Shown in pieces: positions 24,397 through 33,628 of a stretch of 64,000 nt of DNA. Location of the stretch: positions 1 to 64,000 of the forward strand of contig CAJUKP010000007.1 in the NCBI GenBank assembly GCA_910587165.1, read 5' to 3'. The position numbers and the translations under genes were made by a program. This DNA comes from an uncultured Duncaniella sp. (lineage in GTDB: Bacteria; Bacteroidota; Bacteroidia; Bacteroidales; Muribaculaceae). Position 1 is the first letter of the stretch. Every line of letters begins with the position of its first letter. The notes under the pieces were generated by a model, which searched no databases, was not told the origin of the DNA, and saw only the letters and a list, made by a program, of their open reading frames with translations.

Positions 24397-25696
24397 CTTT
24401 ATTGTTGTTGTCCTGACGGAAAGCCTTGGGCTCGCGTGCGAGGCGCGGTTTGGGCTCCTGGGCCTGTGCCGGTTTCCCCTCTGGCTTTGGCTGAGGGTTC
24501 TTGGGCTTCTTGGGCTTCGGAGGTTTCTGTCCCTTGGGCTTTGCGGGTTGCTGTTGAGGCTGTGAGCCGTTCGGCTGCTTGTCCTGCGGCTTCTGGTCAG
24601 GCTGTTGTGGTTTGTCGCCGTCGGCCTGGGGAGCTGCCGGTTTCTTTTTCTTCTTCTTTTTCTTCTTCGATTTGTCGAAACGGGTGAGGTCGTCCTGCGA
24701 GGCCAGGTCAATGGGCTTGGCTTTTGCCTTGGGATGTTCCTCACCTTCGCGCAACAGAGAGAGGGGCTTCTCACCGCGCTTGTTCATCTCTATCACCTCA
24801 AAGGCGCGGGCGGCGTCGATGGTGATGAGGTTGGCTGCGATGGACTTGTCGGTGGAGTAGGTGATCTCTTTCTTGAAGATATCGGTCTTGAAGTGGAAAT
24901 AGGTCGCGTCGGCCGTCTCGAGTCTCACAGACTTCTCGGGGAGCTGCTTGACGCTCTCGACGTAGACGTCAACCTCGAAGTTGAGGCAGCATTTGAGCTT
25001 GGCGCACTGTCCGGCGAGCTTCTGGGGGTTGAGCGAGATGTCCTGATAGCGGGCGGCGCTTGTGCCGACAGACACGAAGTTGGTCATCCAGCTTGCGCAA
25101 CAGAGCGGGCGTCCGCACGAACCGATGCCGCCGATGCGTCCCGCCTCCTGGCGCGCTCCGATCTGTTTCATCTCGATGCGCACCTTGAAAGTCTCGGCCA
25201 GCACCTTGATGAGCTGGCGGAAGTCGACGCGTTCGTCGGCGATGTAGTAGAATATCGCCTTGTTGCCGTCGCCTTGATATTCCACGTCGCCGATCTTCAT
25301 GTTGAGGTTGAGCGACTCGGCTATCTTGCGGGCGCGTATCATGGTGTCGTTCTCGCGGGCGCGGGCCTCCTCGTATTTCTCGATGTCGGCAGGTTTGGCC
25401 TTGCGGAACACGCGGCGTATCTCGGCCTCGTTCTTCACGCCGGCCCGGCGCATCTGGAGCGCCACAAGCCGTCCCGTGAGAGTCACCATGCCTATGTCGT
25501 GGCCGGGAGTGGCTTCCACGGCCACCATATCCCCCCTCTCGAGGGGGATGTTGGTGGAATTGCGGTAGTAGCCTTTGCGGGTGTTCTTGAACTGCACCTC
25601 TACGATGTCATATCCGTCTGATGCGCCGGGGATGTCGTCGAGCCAGTTGAAGCAGTGCAGTTTGCCGCGCGGGCATTGTCTTTCTTTCTCTTCCAT
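24389..25696 (-). CDS. ricT: PSP1-domain protein RicT (YaaT family)
   Basis: 435 residues. PSP1 domain (about 20-285) with the family cysteine clusters IGSCGRPLCCASWM and LAGQCAKLKCCLNFE, which in Bacillus RicT are linked to Fe-S binding. In Bacillus subtilis RicT (YaaT), with YlbF and YmcA, forms the Y-complex that modulates RNase Y. Here the gene begins 12 bases after rny, so the pairing is genomic as well. The last 85 or so residues are low-complexity Lys-, Pro- and Gln-rich (a ten-Lys run, then repeated KPKGQKPPKPKKPK-type segments), which could bind RNA or membrane. That tail is unusual compared with Firmicute RicT. Confidence 0.88.
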   Translation of the reverse strand: MEEKERQCPRGKLHCFNWLDDIPGASDGYDIVEVQFKNTRKGYYRNSTNIPLERGDMVAVEATPGHDIGMVTLTGRLVALQMRRAGVKNEAEIRRVFRKAKPADIEKYEEARARENDTMIRARKIAESLNLNMKIGDVEYQGDGNKAIFYYIADERVDFRQLIKVLAETFKVRIEMKQIGARQEAGRIGGIGSCGRPLCCASWMTNFVSVGTSAARYQDISLNPQKLAGQCAKLKCCLNFEVDVYVESVKQLPEKSVRLETADATYFHFKTDIFKKEITYSTDKSIAANLITIDAARAFEVIEMNKRGEKPLSLLREGEEHPKAKAKPIDLASQDDLTRFDKSKKKKKKKKKPAAPQADGDKPQQPDQKPQDKQPNGSQPQQQPAKPKGQKPPKPKKPKNPQPKPEGKPAQAQEPKPRLAREPKAFRQDNNNKDA

Positions 25697-25708
25697 GGGC
25701 CCTCCTCC

Positions 25709-27259
25709 TTACTTGGCGAAGCTTACGGAGCGGGTCTCGCGGATGACGGTGATCTTCACCTGTCCGGGATATGTCATTTCGTCCTGGATGCGGCGTGCTA
25801 TCTCGCCGGAGAGCTTTTCGGTCTCCACGTCGTCGATCTTGTCGGCGCCGACTATCACGCGGAGCTCGCGACCGGCCTGGATGGCATAGGTCTTGATCAC
25901 GCCGGGATAGGAGAGGGCGAGCTGCTCCAGATCGTTGAGGCGCTTGATGTATGCCTCGACAATCTCGCGGCGGGCGCCGGGACGTGCGCCTGAGATGGCG
26001 TCGCACACCTGCACGATGGGTGCGAGCAGCGAAGTCTGCTCGATTTCATCGTGGTGGGCACCGATGGCGTTGCATATCTCGGGTTTCTCCTTGTATTTCT
26101 CGGCCAGTTTCATGCCGAGGAGTGCGTGGGGAAGTTCGGGCTCCTCGTCGGGCACCTTGCCTATGTCGTGGAGCAGACCTGCGCGACGTGCTTTCTTGGG
26201 GTTGAGTCCGAGCTCGGATGCCATGATGGCACAGAGGTTGGCTGTCTCGCGCGAGTGCTGGAGCAGGTTCTGGCCGTAGCTCGAGCGGTATTTCATCTTT
26301 CCGACCATACGGATCAGATCGGGGTGCAGACCGTGGATGCCGAGGTCGATGGCGGTGCGTTTGCCGGTCTCGACAATCTCCTCCTCGATCTGTTTTCTCA
26401 CTTTTGCCACCACTTCCTCGATGCGGGCGGGGTGGATGCGGCCGTCGGCCACGAGCTGGTGGAGCGCAAGGCGGGCTATCTCGCGGCGCACGGGGTCGAA
26501 GCCGGAGAGGACGATGGCCTCGGGGGTGTCGTCGACAATGATCTCGATGCCTGTGGCAGCCTCGAGCGCGCGGATGTTGCGGCCCTCGCGGCCTATGATG
26601 CGGCCTTTGATCTCATCGCTGTCGATGTGGAAAACTGTCACGGAGTTTTCGATGGCGGTCTCTGTGGCCAGACGCTGTATGCTCTGCACCACGATGCGCT
26701 TCGCTTCCTTGTTGGCGGTCATCTTGGCCTCGTCCATGATGTCGTGGATATATGCGGCGGCCGATGTCTTGGCCTCGTCCTTGAGGCTTTCGATGAGTTT
26801 TTCCTTGGCTTCCTCGCTCGAGAGTCCCGATATATGCTCGAGGGTCTCGCGGGCCGAGCGGATCATTCCGTCGAGCTCCTCGGAGCGCTGTCCGAGCGCT
26901 GCATCGCGGGCCTCGAGTTCCTTGCGGGCCTGGTCGATCTCGTTGCGCGAGCGGGCGTTCTCGCTCTGCTGCTGGTTGAGCTGGTTCTGGCGCTGCTTGA
27001 TTTTCGCCTCCTCGGCCTGCACACGCTGCAGGCGCTGGTTGGCGGCCTTCTCGGCATCGTTCTTGATGCGCAGTTCCTGCTCGCGGGCTTCAAGAAGCTT
27101 GTCTTTCATTATCACTTCGGCCTCTCGCTCGGCATCCTCGACTATTGTCTTGGCGCGCGAGCGGGCGGTGGCACGCTGCACGGCCGCGAATATGCCGATG
27201 CCGAGAGCCGCTCCGATCAGAGTCACGGCTATGTAAGGCAGTATCTGGAGAATTGTCAT
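25709..27259 (-). CDS. rny: Ribonuclease Y
   Basis: 516 residues, the usual size. N-terminal membrane anchor (about 5-27), a long Lys/Glu/Gln-rich coiled coil (about 30-200), a KH RNA-binding domain (DEIKGRIIGREGRNIRALE region) and an HD phosphohydrolase domain (GLLHDIGKVPDEEPELPHA, with AIGAHHDEIE). It starts endonucleolytic decay of mRNA at the inner membrane. It lies in the order zapB-like, zapA, hairpin leader, rny, ricT, gldH. The 198-base leader with a strong hairpin may control its expression. Confidence 0.95.
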   Translation of the reverse strand: MTILQILPYIAVTLIGAALGIGIFAAVQRATARSRAKTIVEDAEREAEVIMKDKLLEAREQELRIKNDAEKAANQRLQRVQAEEAKIKQRQNQLNQQQSENARSRNEIDQARKELEARDAALGQRSEELDGMIRSARETLEHISGLSSEEAKEKLIESLKDEAKTSAAAYIHDIMDEAKMTANKEAKRIVVQSIQRLATETAIENSVTVFHIDSDEIKGRIIGREGRNIRALEAATGIEIIVDDTPEAIVLSGFDPVRREIARLALHQLVADGRIHPARIEEVVAKVRKQIEEEIVETGKRTAIDLGIHGLHPDLIRMVGKMKYRSSYGQNLLQHSRETANLCAIMASELGLNPKKARRAGLLHDIGKVPDEEPELPHALLGMKLAEKYKEKPEICNAIGAHHDEIEQTSLLAPIVQVCDAISGARPGARREIVEAYIKRLNDLEQLALSYPGVIKTYAIQAGRELRVIVGADKIDDVETEKLSGEIARRIQDEMTYPGQVKITVIRETRSVSFAK

Positions 27260-27315
27260 ATTGATAAAATGATTATGTGATGGTTATGAATAAGTTGAAG
27301 TTTATGCAAAAGGAA

Positions 27316-27377
27316 AACGCACGTATCATGCCGACGCCGGAGCCTTGTGAGGTCCGGGGTTGTCTGATTCGTGCGTT
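27316..27377 (-). ncRNA. Structured leader or small RNA between zapA and rny
   Basis: A hairpin with an internal loop: AACGCACG (27316-27323) pairs with CGTGCGTT (27370-27377), and CCGGA (27337-27341) with TCCGG (27353-27357). On the minus strand it is followed by TTCCTTTTGC, so it might end a transcript or fold in the rny leader. In enterobacteria the 6S RNA gene sits next to zapA; whether this is a 6S-like RNA cannot be told from the sequence alone, and the visible structure is shorter than 6S. Confidence 0.35.
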
Positions 27378-27457
27378 GATATCATTTTTATCCCGCTGCA
27401 TCATGGAGGAGAGGGGGTGCGGGGTGATGGCGGGATGCCGTGTGTGGCAGTGTCCCG

Positions 27458-27778
27458 TCACTCCTCGCTGCCGCGGGGGGATATGTCCTGCAGGAGAAGG
27501 CTGTCAAACTCTTTTTCGAGCCCCTCGAGCACCGAGTCGATTTTCTGCGAGGTCTCCACCGTGCTGTAATACAGCTGGGCGAAGCGGAATGTTACCATTG
27601 CCAGCACCTCGGCAGAGGTTTTGTCGCTGAACTCATCCTTGGCTTTCCAGGAGCGCCAGAGTTCGTTGATCTTGGCTTCGGCAGTCCTGACGGTCTCCTC
27701 CTGTCCGGCGGGAATCCGCATCGGGATGCGGGGGAGATCAGCTATGCGGATGGATATGTTGAGTTGTCTTTCAGTCAT
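27458..27778 (-). CDS. zapA: Cell division protein ZapA
   Basis: 106 residues. Begins MTERQLNISIRIADLPRIP, the beta-strand FtsZ-interacting head of ZapA, then RTAEAKINELWRSW and a C-terminal coiled coil (SQKIDSVLEGLEKEFDSLL). ZapA bundles FtsZ at midcell. The stop of the coiled-coil gene upstream abuts its start (27779/27778), so the two are co-translated. Confidence 0.85.
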   Translation of the reverse strand: MTERQLNISIRIADLPRIPMRIPAGQEETVRTAEAKINELWRSWKAKDEFSDKTSAEVLAMVTFRFAQLYYSTVETSQKIDSVLEGLEKEFDSLLLQDISPRGSEE

Positions 27779-28072
27779 TTAGACGCTTAACTGAGCGATG
27801 CACTTGTCGATATCGCGCACTAATTCGGAAATGAAACGGCGTGTCTGCTCCACATCGCGGTGGTCGGGGGTGAGCACTGACGATACCTTGAGCCTTTCGA
27901 TCTCGGTCTCTTTCTCCCGCAGTGTCCGTCTCAGACGGTCTATCTCGCCGCTGAGCTGCTCGATGCGGGTGTCAGCCTCGGTTTTAGCGCGCATGAGCGC
28001 CTTGTAACGCTCCTGAAGCAAAGCTGCTTTCGACTTTAGCTTCTCCACTCGCTGCTGAAGGGTGACGGCCAT
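27779..28072 (-). CDS. Short coiled-coil protein, ZapB-like by context
   Basis: 97 residues, almost entirely coiled coil (LQQRVEKLKSKAALLQERYK, REKETEIERLK) with a short non-coil segment near residue 70. It is directly upstream of zapA and first in the operon, with TACCTTTG (a -7 box) 18-25 bases before its start. Position and shape suggest a ZapB-like partner of ZapA in the division ring. This is inference; sequence similarity to ZapB cannot be claimed. Confidence 0.75.
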   Translation of the reverse strand: MAVTLQQRVEKLKSKAALLQERYKALMRAKTEADTRIEQLSGEIDRLRRTLREKETEIERLKVSSVLTPDHRDVEQTRRFISELVRDIDKCIAQLSV

Positions 28073-28089
28073 TCGTTTCCAATTTTCTA

Positions 28090-28097
28090 CAAAGGTA
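28090..28097 (-). promoter_or_regulatory. Bacteroidota -7 box before the zap-rny operon
   Basis: TACCTTTG on the minus strand, exact to TAnnTTTG, 18 bases before the first gene. No clear -33 TTTG at the right distance. Confidence 0.55.
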
Positions 28098-28156
28098 ATA
28101 TATTTTTCCTCTTCCGCCTAATTTTCACCTGTTTTTTTCGTGGTGAAAACACGGTA

Positions 28157-29752
28157 CTATCTGAACAGGCGGGTGTATTTCTCGAGGAGGGGGGCGAAGC
28201 GGGCGTCGGTGCGGAGGGGGGAGCAGTTGAGGTTGGCCTCGTCGGCACGGGTCCAGTTGTGGTAGTTGGCATATCCTTTGCCGAGCGATGTCTCCATGCA
28301 GCGGAATGCGCGGTCGAGCAGTCCGGCCTGTGAGTAGAGGCAGGCGGCGTGGTAGTTGACGGCTCCGTCATAGTCGTCGGCGGTGGCGAGCACACGTTCC
28401 ATCCATTTCACGGCCTCGTCCTTGCGACCGAGAGCGAGGAGGGCGAATCCGCGCAGGGAGAGGACGTTGTCGAAGTCGAAGTCCATATCGAGCACACGCT
28501 CGTAGGCGCGGCGGGCATTTTTCTCCTGCTTGCGGAAGTCGCCGAGCACCCATCCGCGCATGATGGCGATGCGGGGGTTCTCAGGCTCGACCATGGCGGC
28601 CTCGCTGAGAGAGACGGAAGCCTCGGCGGTCTGTCCGAGCGGTATCTGGGCCTCGGCCTTCGCCACGAGCGCGTCTGTGAGCTCGGGCTCTTTGTCAAGA
28701 GCGTTACCGGCGGCGGCGAGGGCGGCTTCATTTTCGCCCAGCGCGTGTTTTATGAGCGATTTGAGCATATAGTAGCGGGCGTTGTCGGGTGTGGCGCTGA
28801 TGGCGTAGTCGGCGTTGAGCAGGGCCACATCGTAGCGTCCGAGATTGTAGTAGCATTCGGCCAGAGCGGCGTTGAGTCCGGGATAGGAGTCGAGGTTCTC
28901 GTTGATTATCCTGTCATAGTCGGCTATGGCTGCCAGATAGTTGCAGTGTCCCTGAGCTATCATGGCGCGGATGAAGTAGAACATTCCGTTCTTCGGGGCC
29001 TTGGAGATGGCGGATGTGAGTCCGGCGATGACCACGGGATAGTTCGTGCGCGAGAGGTTGACGAGTTCTCCGAGGGCACGGGAGGTGGAGCCGTCGTCGA
29101 TGGTCACGGCGGTGATGTAGTCGTCCACGGCCCCCTGGTCGTTGCCCATCAGGGAGCGCACTGATGCGCGCCGGAGGTAGATGAAGCCGGAGTTGGGGCT
29201 GATGGTCACGGCGCGGTCGGCCAGCTCGCCGGCCGTGCCGAGATTGTTTTCCTTGACGGCCACGCGCGCCAGGGCTATGAGTGCTTCCTGGCTGCGGGGA
29301 TTGAGGCGGAGCATCCGGTTGAAGTCGCTGCGGGCCTCCTTGTAGCGTCCGAGCTCGTAGAGGGCGGTGCCGCGTTCGTAGAGCAGGGCGTAGCTTTCGG
29401 GATTGGCTCCGAGGAGTATGTTGATGTCGGCGAGGGCCTGGTCATACTTCCGCTGCATCATGAGGATGTTGGCTCTGAGAGCCAGTGCCTGAAACCGTGT
29501 GTCAACATCATCGGCGGGGAGAAACGCGATGGCATTGTTGACATCGTCGAGCGCTCTGACGTAGTCGTTGAGCTTATAGAATTCTCCCGCGCGGCGGAAC
29601 AGGATCTCCGGGTCGCGCGGATCCTCGTCGATCATGGAGTTGTAGGCGTCGAGCATCACCCGGGCGTCGGCGCTTATGACGGCCTGGGCCTGCATGACGA
29701 CAGGTATGGCGAATGTGATTGCAAGTGATGTGATGATGTTGCGGATGTTCAT
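28157..29752 (-). CDS. Periplasmic TPR-repeat protein
   Basis: 531 residues. Signal peptide (MNIRNIITSLAITFAIPVVMQAQA) followed by about a dozen tetratricopeptide-like repeats of roughly 34 residues (EILFRRAGEFYKLNDYVRALD, ALLYERGTALYELGRYKEARS with breaks between). It is probably a periplasmic scaffold. Its start lies 6 bases after the rsmE stop; it ends the nupG-like, rsmE, TPR operon. No enzymatic domain seen. In-frame shadows on the opposite strand are long because of codon bias, and are not genes. Confidence 0.85.
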   Translation of the reverse strand: MNIRNIITSLAITFAIPVVMQAQAVISADARVMLDAYNSMIDEDPRDPEILFRRAGEFYKLNDYVRALDDVNNAIAFLPADDVDTRFQALALRANILMMQRKYDQALADINILLGANPESYALLYERGTALYELGRYKEARSDFNRMLRLNPRSQEALIALARVAVKENNLGTAGELADRAVTISPNSGFIYLRRASVRSLMGNDQGAVDDYITAVTIDDGSTSRALGELVNLSRTNYPVVIAGLTSAISKAPKNGMFYFIRAMIAQGHCNYLAAIADYDRIINENLDSYPGLNAALAECYYNLGRYDVALLNADYAISATPDNARYYMLKSLIKHALGENEAALAAAGNALDKEPELTDALVAKAEAQIPLGQTAEASVSLSEAAMVEPENPRIAIMRGWVLGDFRKQEKNARRAYERVLDMDFDFDNVLSLRGFALLALGRKDEAVKWMERVLATADDYDGAVNYHAACLYSQAGLLDRAFRCMETSLGKGYANYHNWTRADEANLNCSPLRTDARFAPLLEKYTRLFR

Positions 29753-29758
29753 TATGTA

Positions 29759-30469
29759 TTATTGGTTCAGATTGTCGATGATGTGGCAGCAGGAGAGGGC
29801 ATATAGGGCGGCTGTCTCGGTGCGGAGGCGGTTTTCGCCGAGAGTGACGGGCCGGAATCCGGCGCCGAGTGTACGCTCGATCTCGGCAGGGGTGAAATCG
29901 CCCTCCGGGCCGATGAGCAGGAGTGTGTCGGTGGCCGGGCGGTATGCCTTGGCCAGATCCACCCGCTCGACAGCCGGATCGCAATAGGCCACGAATCTCT
30001 GTGCTCCGGCCATCATGCCTGTCACCTCGCGCAACGGGGTGAGGGGTGTGATTTCAGGCAGGACTGTCTTGAGCGATTGTTTCATGGCCGACACGGCTAT
30101 CTTCACAAGACGTTCCACCTTGAGCTCGCGGCGTTCGCTGCGGTCGGTGAGTATCGGGATTATGCGGTTGACACCCACCTCAGTCATTTTCTCCACCAGC
30201 CATTCCATGCGGTCGAGATGCTTGGTGGGGGCGACGGCCACGGTGAGATTCTGGGTCCAGGGGAGGGGTTGTTCCTCTACGGTCACTATCTCCACCGCGG
30301 CGTGACGCGGGTGGGCGTCGACCAGACGGCAGGTGTAGAGTCTGCCGCGGCCGTCGATCACGTTGAGCATCTCCCCTTCGGTCATCCTGAGTACTCTCAC
30401 GGCGTGTTTCGAGTCACTTTCAGGCAGCTGCAGGGTCTCGGCTATGTCGGGGGAATAGAATTGTATCAT
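29759..30469 (-). CDS. rsmE: 16S rRNA m3U1498 methyltransferase
   Basis: 236 residues, the size of RsmE. N-terminal PUA-like domain (HAVRVLRMTEGEMLNVIDGR) and a C-terminal SPOUT knot (LLLIGPEGDFTPAEIE, then VTLGENRLRTETAALYAL). It methylates N3 of U1498 in 16S rRNA using SAM. The start overlaps the stop of the transporter gene by 4 bases. Confidence 0.95.
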   Translation of the reverse strand: MIQFYSPDIAETLQLPESDSKHAVRVLRMTEGEMLNVIDGRGRLYTCRLVDAHPRHAAVEIVTVEEQPLPWTQNLTVAVAPTKHLDRMEWLVEKMTEVGVNRIIPILTDRSERRELKVERLVKIAVSAMKQSLKTVLPEITPLTPLREVTGMMAGAQRFVAYCDPAVERVDLAKAYRPATDTLLLIGPEGDFTPAEIERTLGAGFRPVTLGENRLRTETAALYALSCCHIIDNLNQ

Positions 30470-31803
30470 ATCTGTCGGTCGTTCACATATCCGTCGGCCT
30501 CGGTGTCGGTCTCCTCGATGAGACGCCGGGCCTCGTTGGCATCGGGTGTGTGGCTATCCTTGAATATCAGGATGAAGAGCACGGCTACCACCAGCGCGTA
30601 GGCGGCGAAGATGAACCATGCGGTGGTCCATCCGGAATGCTGTGCCTCGGGGGTTGACTGTGAGAACACGAAGTGATTGACGAGCGCCTGGGCGGACAGA
30701 GTGCCCACAGTGGCGCCTATGCCGTTGGTCATGATCATGAACAGACCCTGGGCAGAGGAGCGTATGTCCTTATCGGTCTGCTTGTCCACATAGAGGCCGC
30801 CGGAAACGTTGAAGAAGTCGAAGGCTATGCCGTAGACAATGCATGAGAGAATGAGCATCCACAGTCCGGAACCGGTGTCGCCGAGGCCGAAGAAGCCGAA
30901 GCGGAGCACCCATGCGAACATTGACATGAGCATCACTCCCTTGATACCGAACCTCTTGAGGCAGAAAGGAATGAGCAGTATGCACAGGGTCTCGCTGATC
31001 TGGGAGATGGATATGAGGGCATTGGCATTTCTCGCGCCCCATGTGTCAGCGAAGCCGGTCAGGTCGGCGAAGGAGGTGATGAAGATGTTGCCGTAACTGT
31101 TGGTGATCTGGAGCGACACTCCAAGAAGCATACTGAAGATGAAGAAAATGGCCATCTTCTTGGTCTTGAACAGTTTGAACGCGCGTAGTCCGAGCGAGTC
31201 AACCAGCGAGCCGGAGGCGGCGGGGTTGGTGGGACACTGGGGCATCGTCAGCGCGTATGCGGCAAGGATGAAACTCAGCACAGCCGAGGTGATGAGCTGG
31301 AATGCGTTGGTCTGGAACTGGGTGAAGTTGACAAACAGCATCGAGCAGATGAAGCCCACTGTGCCGAAGACACGTATGGGTGGGAAATAGGTGATGGTGT
31401 CGAGTCCTGAACGTCCGAGTGCGTTGAACGCCACAGAGTTGGCCAGGCCGATGGTGGGCATGAAGAATGCCACCGAACAGGTGTAGAGTGCGAACAGGGG
31501 TGCAAATTCAACCTTCGAGGCTGTCAGTGCGTAGATGCCGGCGGCGGCCATAAAAGCTCCGGCCAGAAGATGGCACAGGCTGAGTGTCTTCTGTGCCTGG
31601 ATCCATCTGTCGGCCACGATGCCCACGATAGCCGGCATGAAGAGTGACACGATGCCCTGCACGGCGTAGAACCAGCCGATGTGGGTTTCAAGACCTACCC
31701 GGCCAAGGAAGTTGCCGAGTGATATAAGATAGGCGCCCCAGACGCCGAACTCTAAAAAGTTCAAGACCGAAAGTCTCACTTGTATGGGCTTGATTTTCGA
31801 CAT
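30466..31803 (-). CDS. MFS transporter, nucleoside:H+ symporter (NupG-like)
   Basis: 445 residues, 12 predicted membrane helices. Features of the NupG/nucleoside:H+ symporter family: LSVLNFLEFGVWGAYLISLG at the start, GIVADRWIQAQK in the first cytoplasmic loop, and a late GGLYVDKQTDKDIRSSAQGL. It probably imports nucleosides across the inner membrane. The substrate is inferred from the family; a xanthosine or other nucleoside specificity is possible. First gene of an operon with rsmE and the TPR protein. Confidence 0.82.
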   Translation of the reverse strand: MSKIKPIQVRLSVLNFLEFGVWGAYLISLGNFLGRVGLETHIGWFYAVQGIVSLFMPAIVGIVADRWIQAQKTLSLCHLLAGAFMAAAGIYALTASKVEFAPLFALYTCSVAFFMPTIGLANSVAFNALGRSGLDTITYFPPIRVFGTVGFICSMLFVNFTQFQTNAFQLITSAVLSFILAAYALTMPQCPTNPAASGSLVDSLGLRAFKLFKTKKMAIFFIFSMLLGVSLQITNSYGNIFITSFADLTGFADTWGARNANALISISQISETLCILLIPFCLKRFGIKGVMLMSMFAWVLRFGFFGLGDTGSGLWMLILSCIVYGIAFDFFNVSGGLYVDKQTDKDIRSSAQGLFMIMTNGIGATVGTLSAQALVNHFVFSQSTPEAQHSGWTTAWFIFAAYALVVAVLFILIFKDSHTPDANEARRLIEETDTEADGYVNDRQI

Positions 31804-31901
31804 GGCTGTAAAATTCTTTTAGGGTTGTAGTTTTTGGTGGTACCGATAATTAAATAACAAGGTAAGATGTGTCAGTGGAAAATGGAATTTCTGAAATATT
31901 G

Positions 31902-32552
31902 TTAAGCCTCACCTTTCTTGCGGCGCAGGATCTCGGCCACACGTGCGGCTTCCTCGTATTCCTCGCGTTCGATCAGTCTGGCGAGGGTTTTCTCGAGTTC
32001 CTCCACGGCATAGTTCTCGAGGCGGGGCATATTCGGCTCCCCGCTTCCGGGTGAGTCCGCCGCGTCGTCGGCGGTGGCTTCTCCGTCAGCTTCCTCCTCC
32101 GGGGAGATCTCCAGTTCGAATCCTGTCTCGGTGAGTATCCCGGGGGTGGTGTAGATGGGAGCGCCGGTGCGCATCGCGAGCGCCACGGCATCGGATGTGC
32201 GGGAGTCGATGGTGACGGTGCGGTCTCCGTCGGTGAGGGTGAGCTCCGAATAGAATATCCCGTCCTCGAAACGATGGATGAACACCTCCTTCAGCATTAT
32301 CCCGAATGCCCGCTGCACGCTTGTGAGGAGGTCGTGGGTCAGAGGCCGCGGGGGAGTGATCCCCTCCATTTTCAAGGCGATGGCCTGGGCCTCGGAGGCC
32401 CCGATCACCACTGGTATGCGGAATGGCCCTCCGACCTGGGCGAGGATGAGGGCGTAGGCTCCGCTCTGGATCTGCGAATAGGATATGCCGAGCACCCTGA
32501 GTTTCACGCGGGTGTCGTCATGATGGCTGCCGGTGTTGTCGTTGTCTTTCAT
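31902..32552 (-). CDS. Bifunctional nuclease family (DUF151) protein with UVR motif
   Basis: 216 residues. DUF151 domain (about 15-150: LGISYSQIQSGAYALILAQV, VVIGASEAQAIALKMEGI, SRTSDAVALAMRTGAPIY) and a C-terminal UvrB/UvrC-type helix motif (LARLIEREEYEEAARVAEIL) after an acidic linker. Family members are reported as DNase/RNase or stress-related proteins. It overlaps mnmA by 4 bases and is the last gene of the thioredoxin-like, DoxX, mnmA operon. Start at 32552 fits the domain boundary; a longer frame runs through mnmA in another phase. Confidence 0.88.
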   Translation of the reverse strand: MKDNDNTGSHHDDTRVKLRVLGISYSQIQSGAYALILAQVGGPFRIPVVIGASEAQAIALKMEGITPPRPLTHDLLTSVQRAFGIMLKEVFIHRFEDGIFYSELTLTDGDRTVTIDSRTSDAVALAMRTGAPIYTTPGILTETGFELEISPEEEADGEATADDAADSPGSGEPNMPRLENYAVEELEKTLARLIEREEYEEAARVAEILRRKKGEA

Positions 32553-33628
32553 ATCATGATGTTTCTGCCGGTGATCACTCCGCTTCCGAGGCAAAGGCGT
32601 GAATCCCTGTCGTAGATCACGGCGAATTGCCCCGGGGCAATGCCCTGGACCGGATTGTCGGAGTCGATCATATATTCCCCTCCGTCGAGCCGGGTGAGGG
32701 TGGCCGGAAGGAAGTCGGGGGTGTGACGGTTCTTGAACGTAATCTCCACCCTGTCGCACTGTCCCGGCCAGGGGTCGGCGGTGAGCCAGTGCATCTCGTC
32801 GAGATGGAGAGTGTGGCCATATTGCTTCTCGGTGCCGTAGCCCTGCGAGACATAGACCACGTTGTCGTGGACATTCTTTTTCACCACATACCACGGACCT
32901 CCGCTGAGTCCGAGCCCCTTTCGCTGGCCGATGGTGTGGAACCAGAAACCCTTGTGCTCGCCGAGCTTGCGCCCGGTCTCCAGCTCGACTATCGGGCCCG
33001 GACGTTCCCCCAGATGGCGGCGGATGAAGTCGTTGTAGTTGATCTTGCCAAGGAAGCATATACCCTGGCTGTCGCGGCGGAAGGCATTGGGCATCGAGGT
33101 GGTGACGGCTATCTCCCTCACCTTTGCCTTGGGGAGATTCCCGATGGGGAAGATGAGATGTGAGAGCTGGGAGTAGGAGATGCGGCAGAGGAAATCGGTC
33201 TGGTCCTTCACGCGGTCGGCGGCGGTACCCAGCCATACCTTCCCGTCTATCTCATGGGTGGTCGCATAGTGGCCTGTGGCGGTCTTGTCAAACTCATGGC
33301 CCCAACGCTCCTCGAAGAATCCGAATTTGATCATCTTGTTGCACATCACGTCGGGGTTGGGGGTCAGCCCCTCCCTGACAGTGCGCAACGCGTATTCCAT
33401 CACATTCTCCCAGTATTCCTCGTGGAGCGATACGACATCGAAGGGGAGGGCATACTTGCGGGCGATGAATCGGCACATCTCGATGTCTTCCTCGGCCGAG
33501 CAGTCGCCCTCGCCGGTGTTAAGTCCGATCCTTATGTAGAACAGGTGGAGGTCATGGCCCTCCTCGACAAGACGGTGGACCACGACGGCACTGTCGACGC
33601 CTCCTGATATAAGCACGGCTATCCTCAT
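32549..33628 (-). CDS. mnmA: tRNA-specific 2-thiouridylase
   Basis: 359 residues. PP-loop SGGVDS (8-13), catalytic Cys96 (NPDVMCNKMIKFG) and Cys191 (DSQGICFLGK), HTIGQRKGLGL and a C-terminal OB-type domain (QFAVIYDRDSRLCLGSGVI). It makes 2-thiouridine at the wobble position of Lys, Glu and Gln tRNAs with a sulphur relay. The start overlaps the DoxX gene by 4 bases and the stop overlaps the DUF151 gene, so all are co-translated. Confidence 0.95.
   Translation of the reverse strand: MRIAVLISGGVDSAVVVHRLVEEGHDLHLFYIRIGLNTGEGDCSAEEDIEMCRFIARKYALPFDVVSLHEEYWENVMEYALRTVREGLTPNPDVMCNKMIKFGFFEERWGHEFDKTATGHYATTHEIDGKVWLGTAADRVKDQTDFLCRISYSQLSHLIFPIGNLPKAKVREIAVTTSMPNAFRRDSQGICFLGKINYNDFIRRHLGERPGPIVELETGRKLGEHKGFWFHTIGQRKGLGLSGGPWYVVKKNVHDNVVYVSQGYGTEKQYGHTLHLDEMHWLTADPWPGQCDRVEITFKNRHTPDFLPATLTRLDGGEYMIDSDNPVQGIAPGQFAVIYDRDSRLCLGSGVITGRNIMI

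Noticed and set aside
26051..27280. 409-residue plus-strand frame opposite rny
   Set aside because: Shadow of RNase Y coding sequence, which shows the KH and HD domains.
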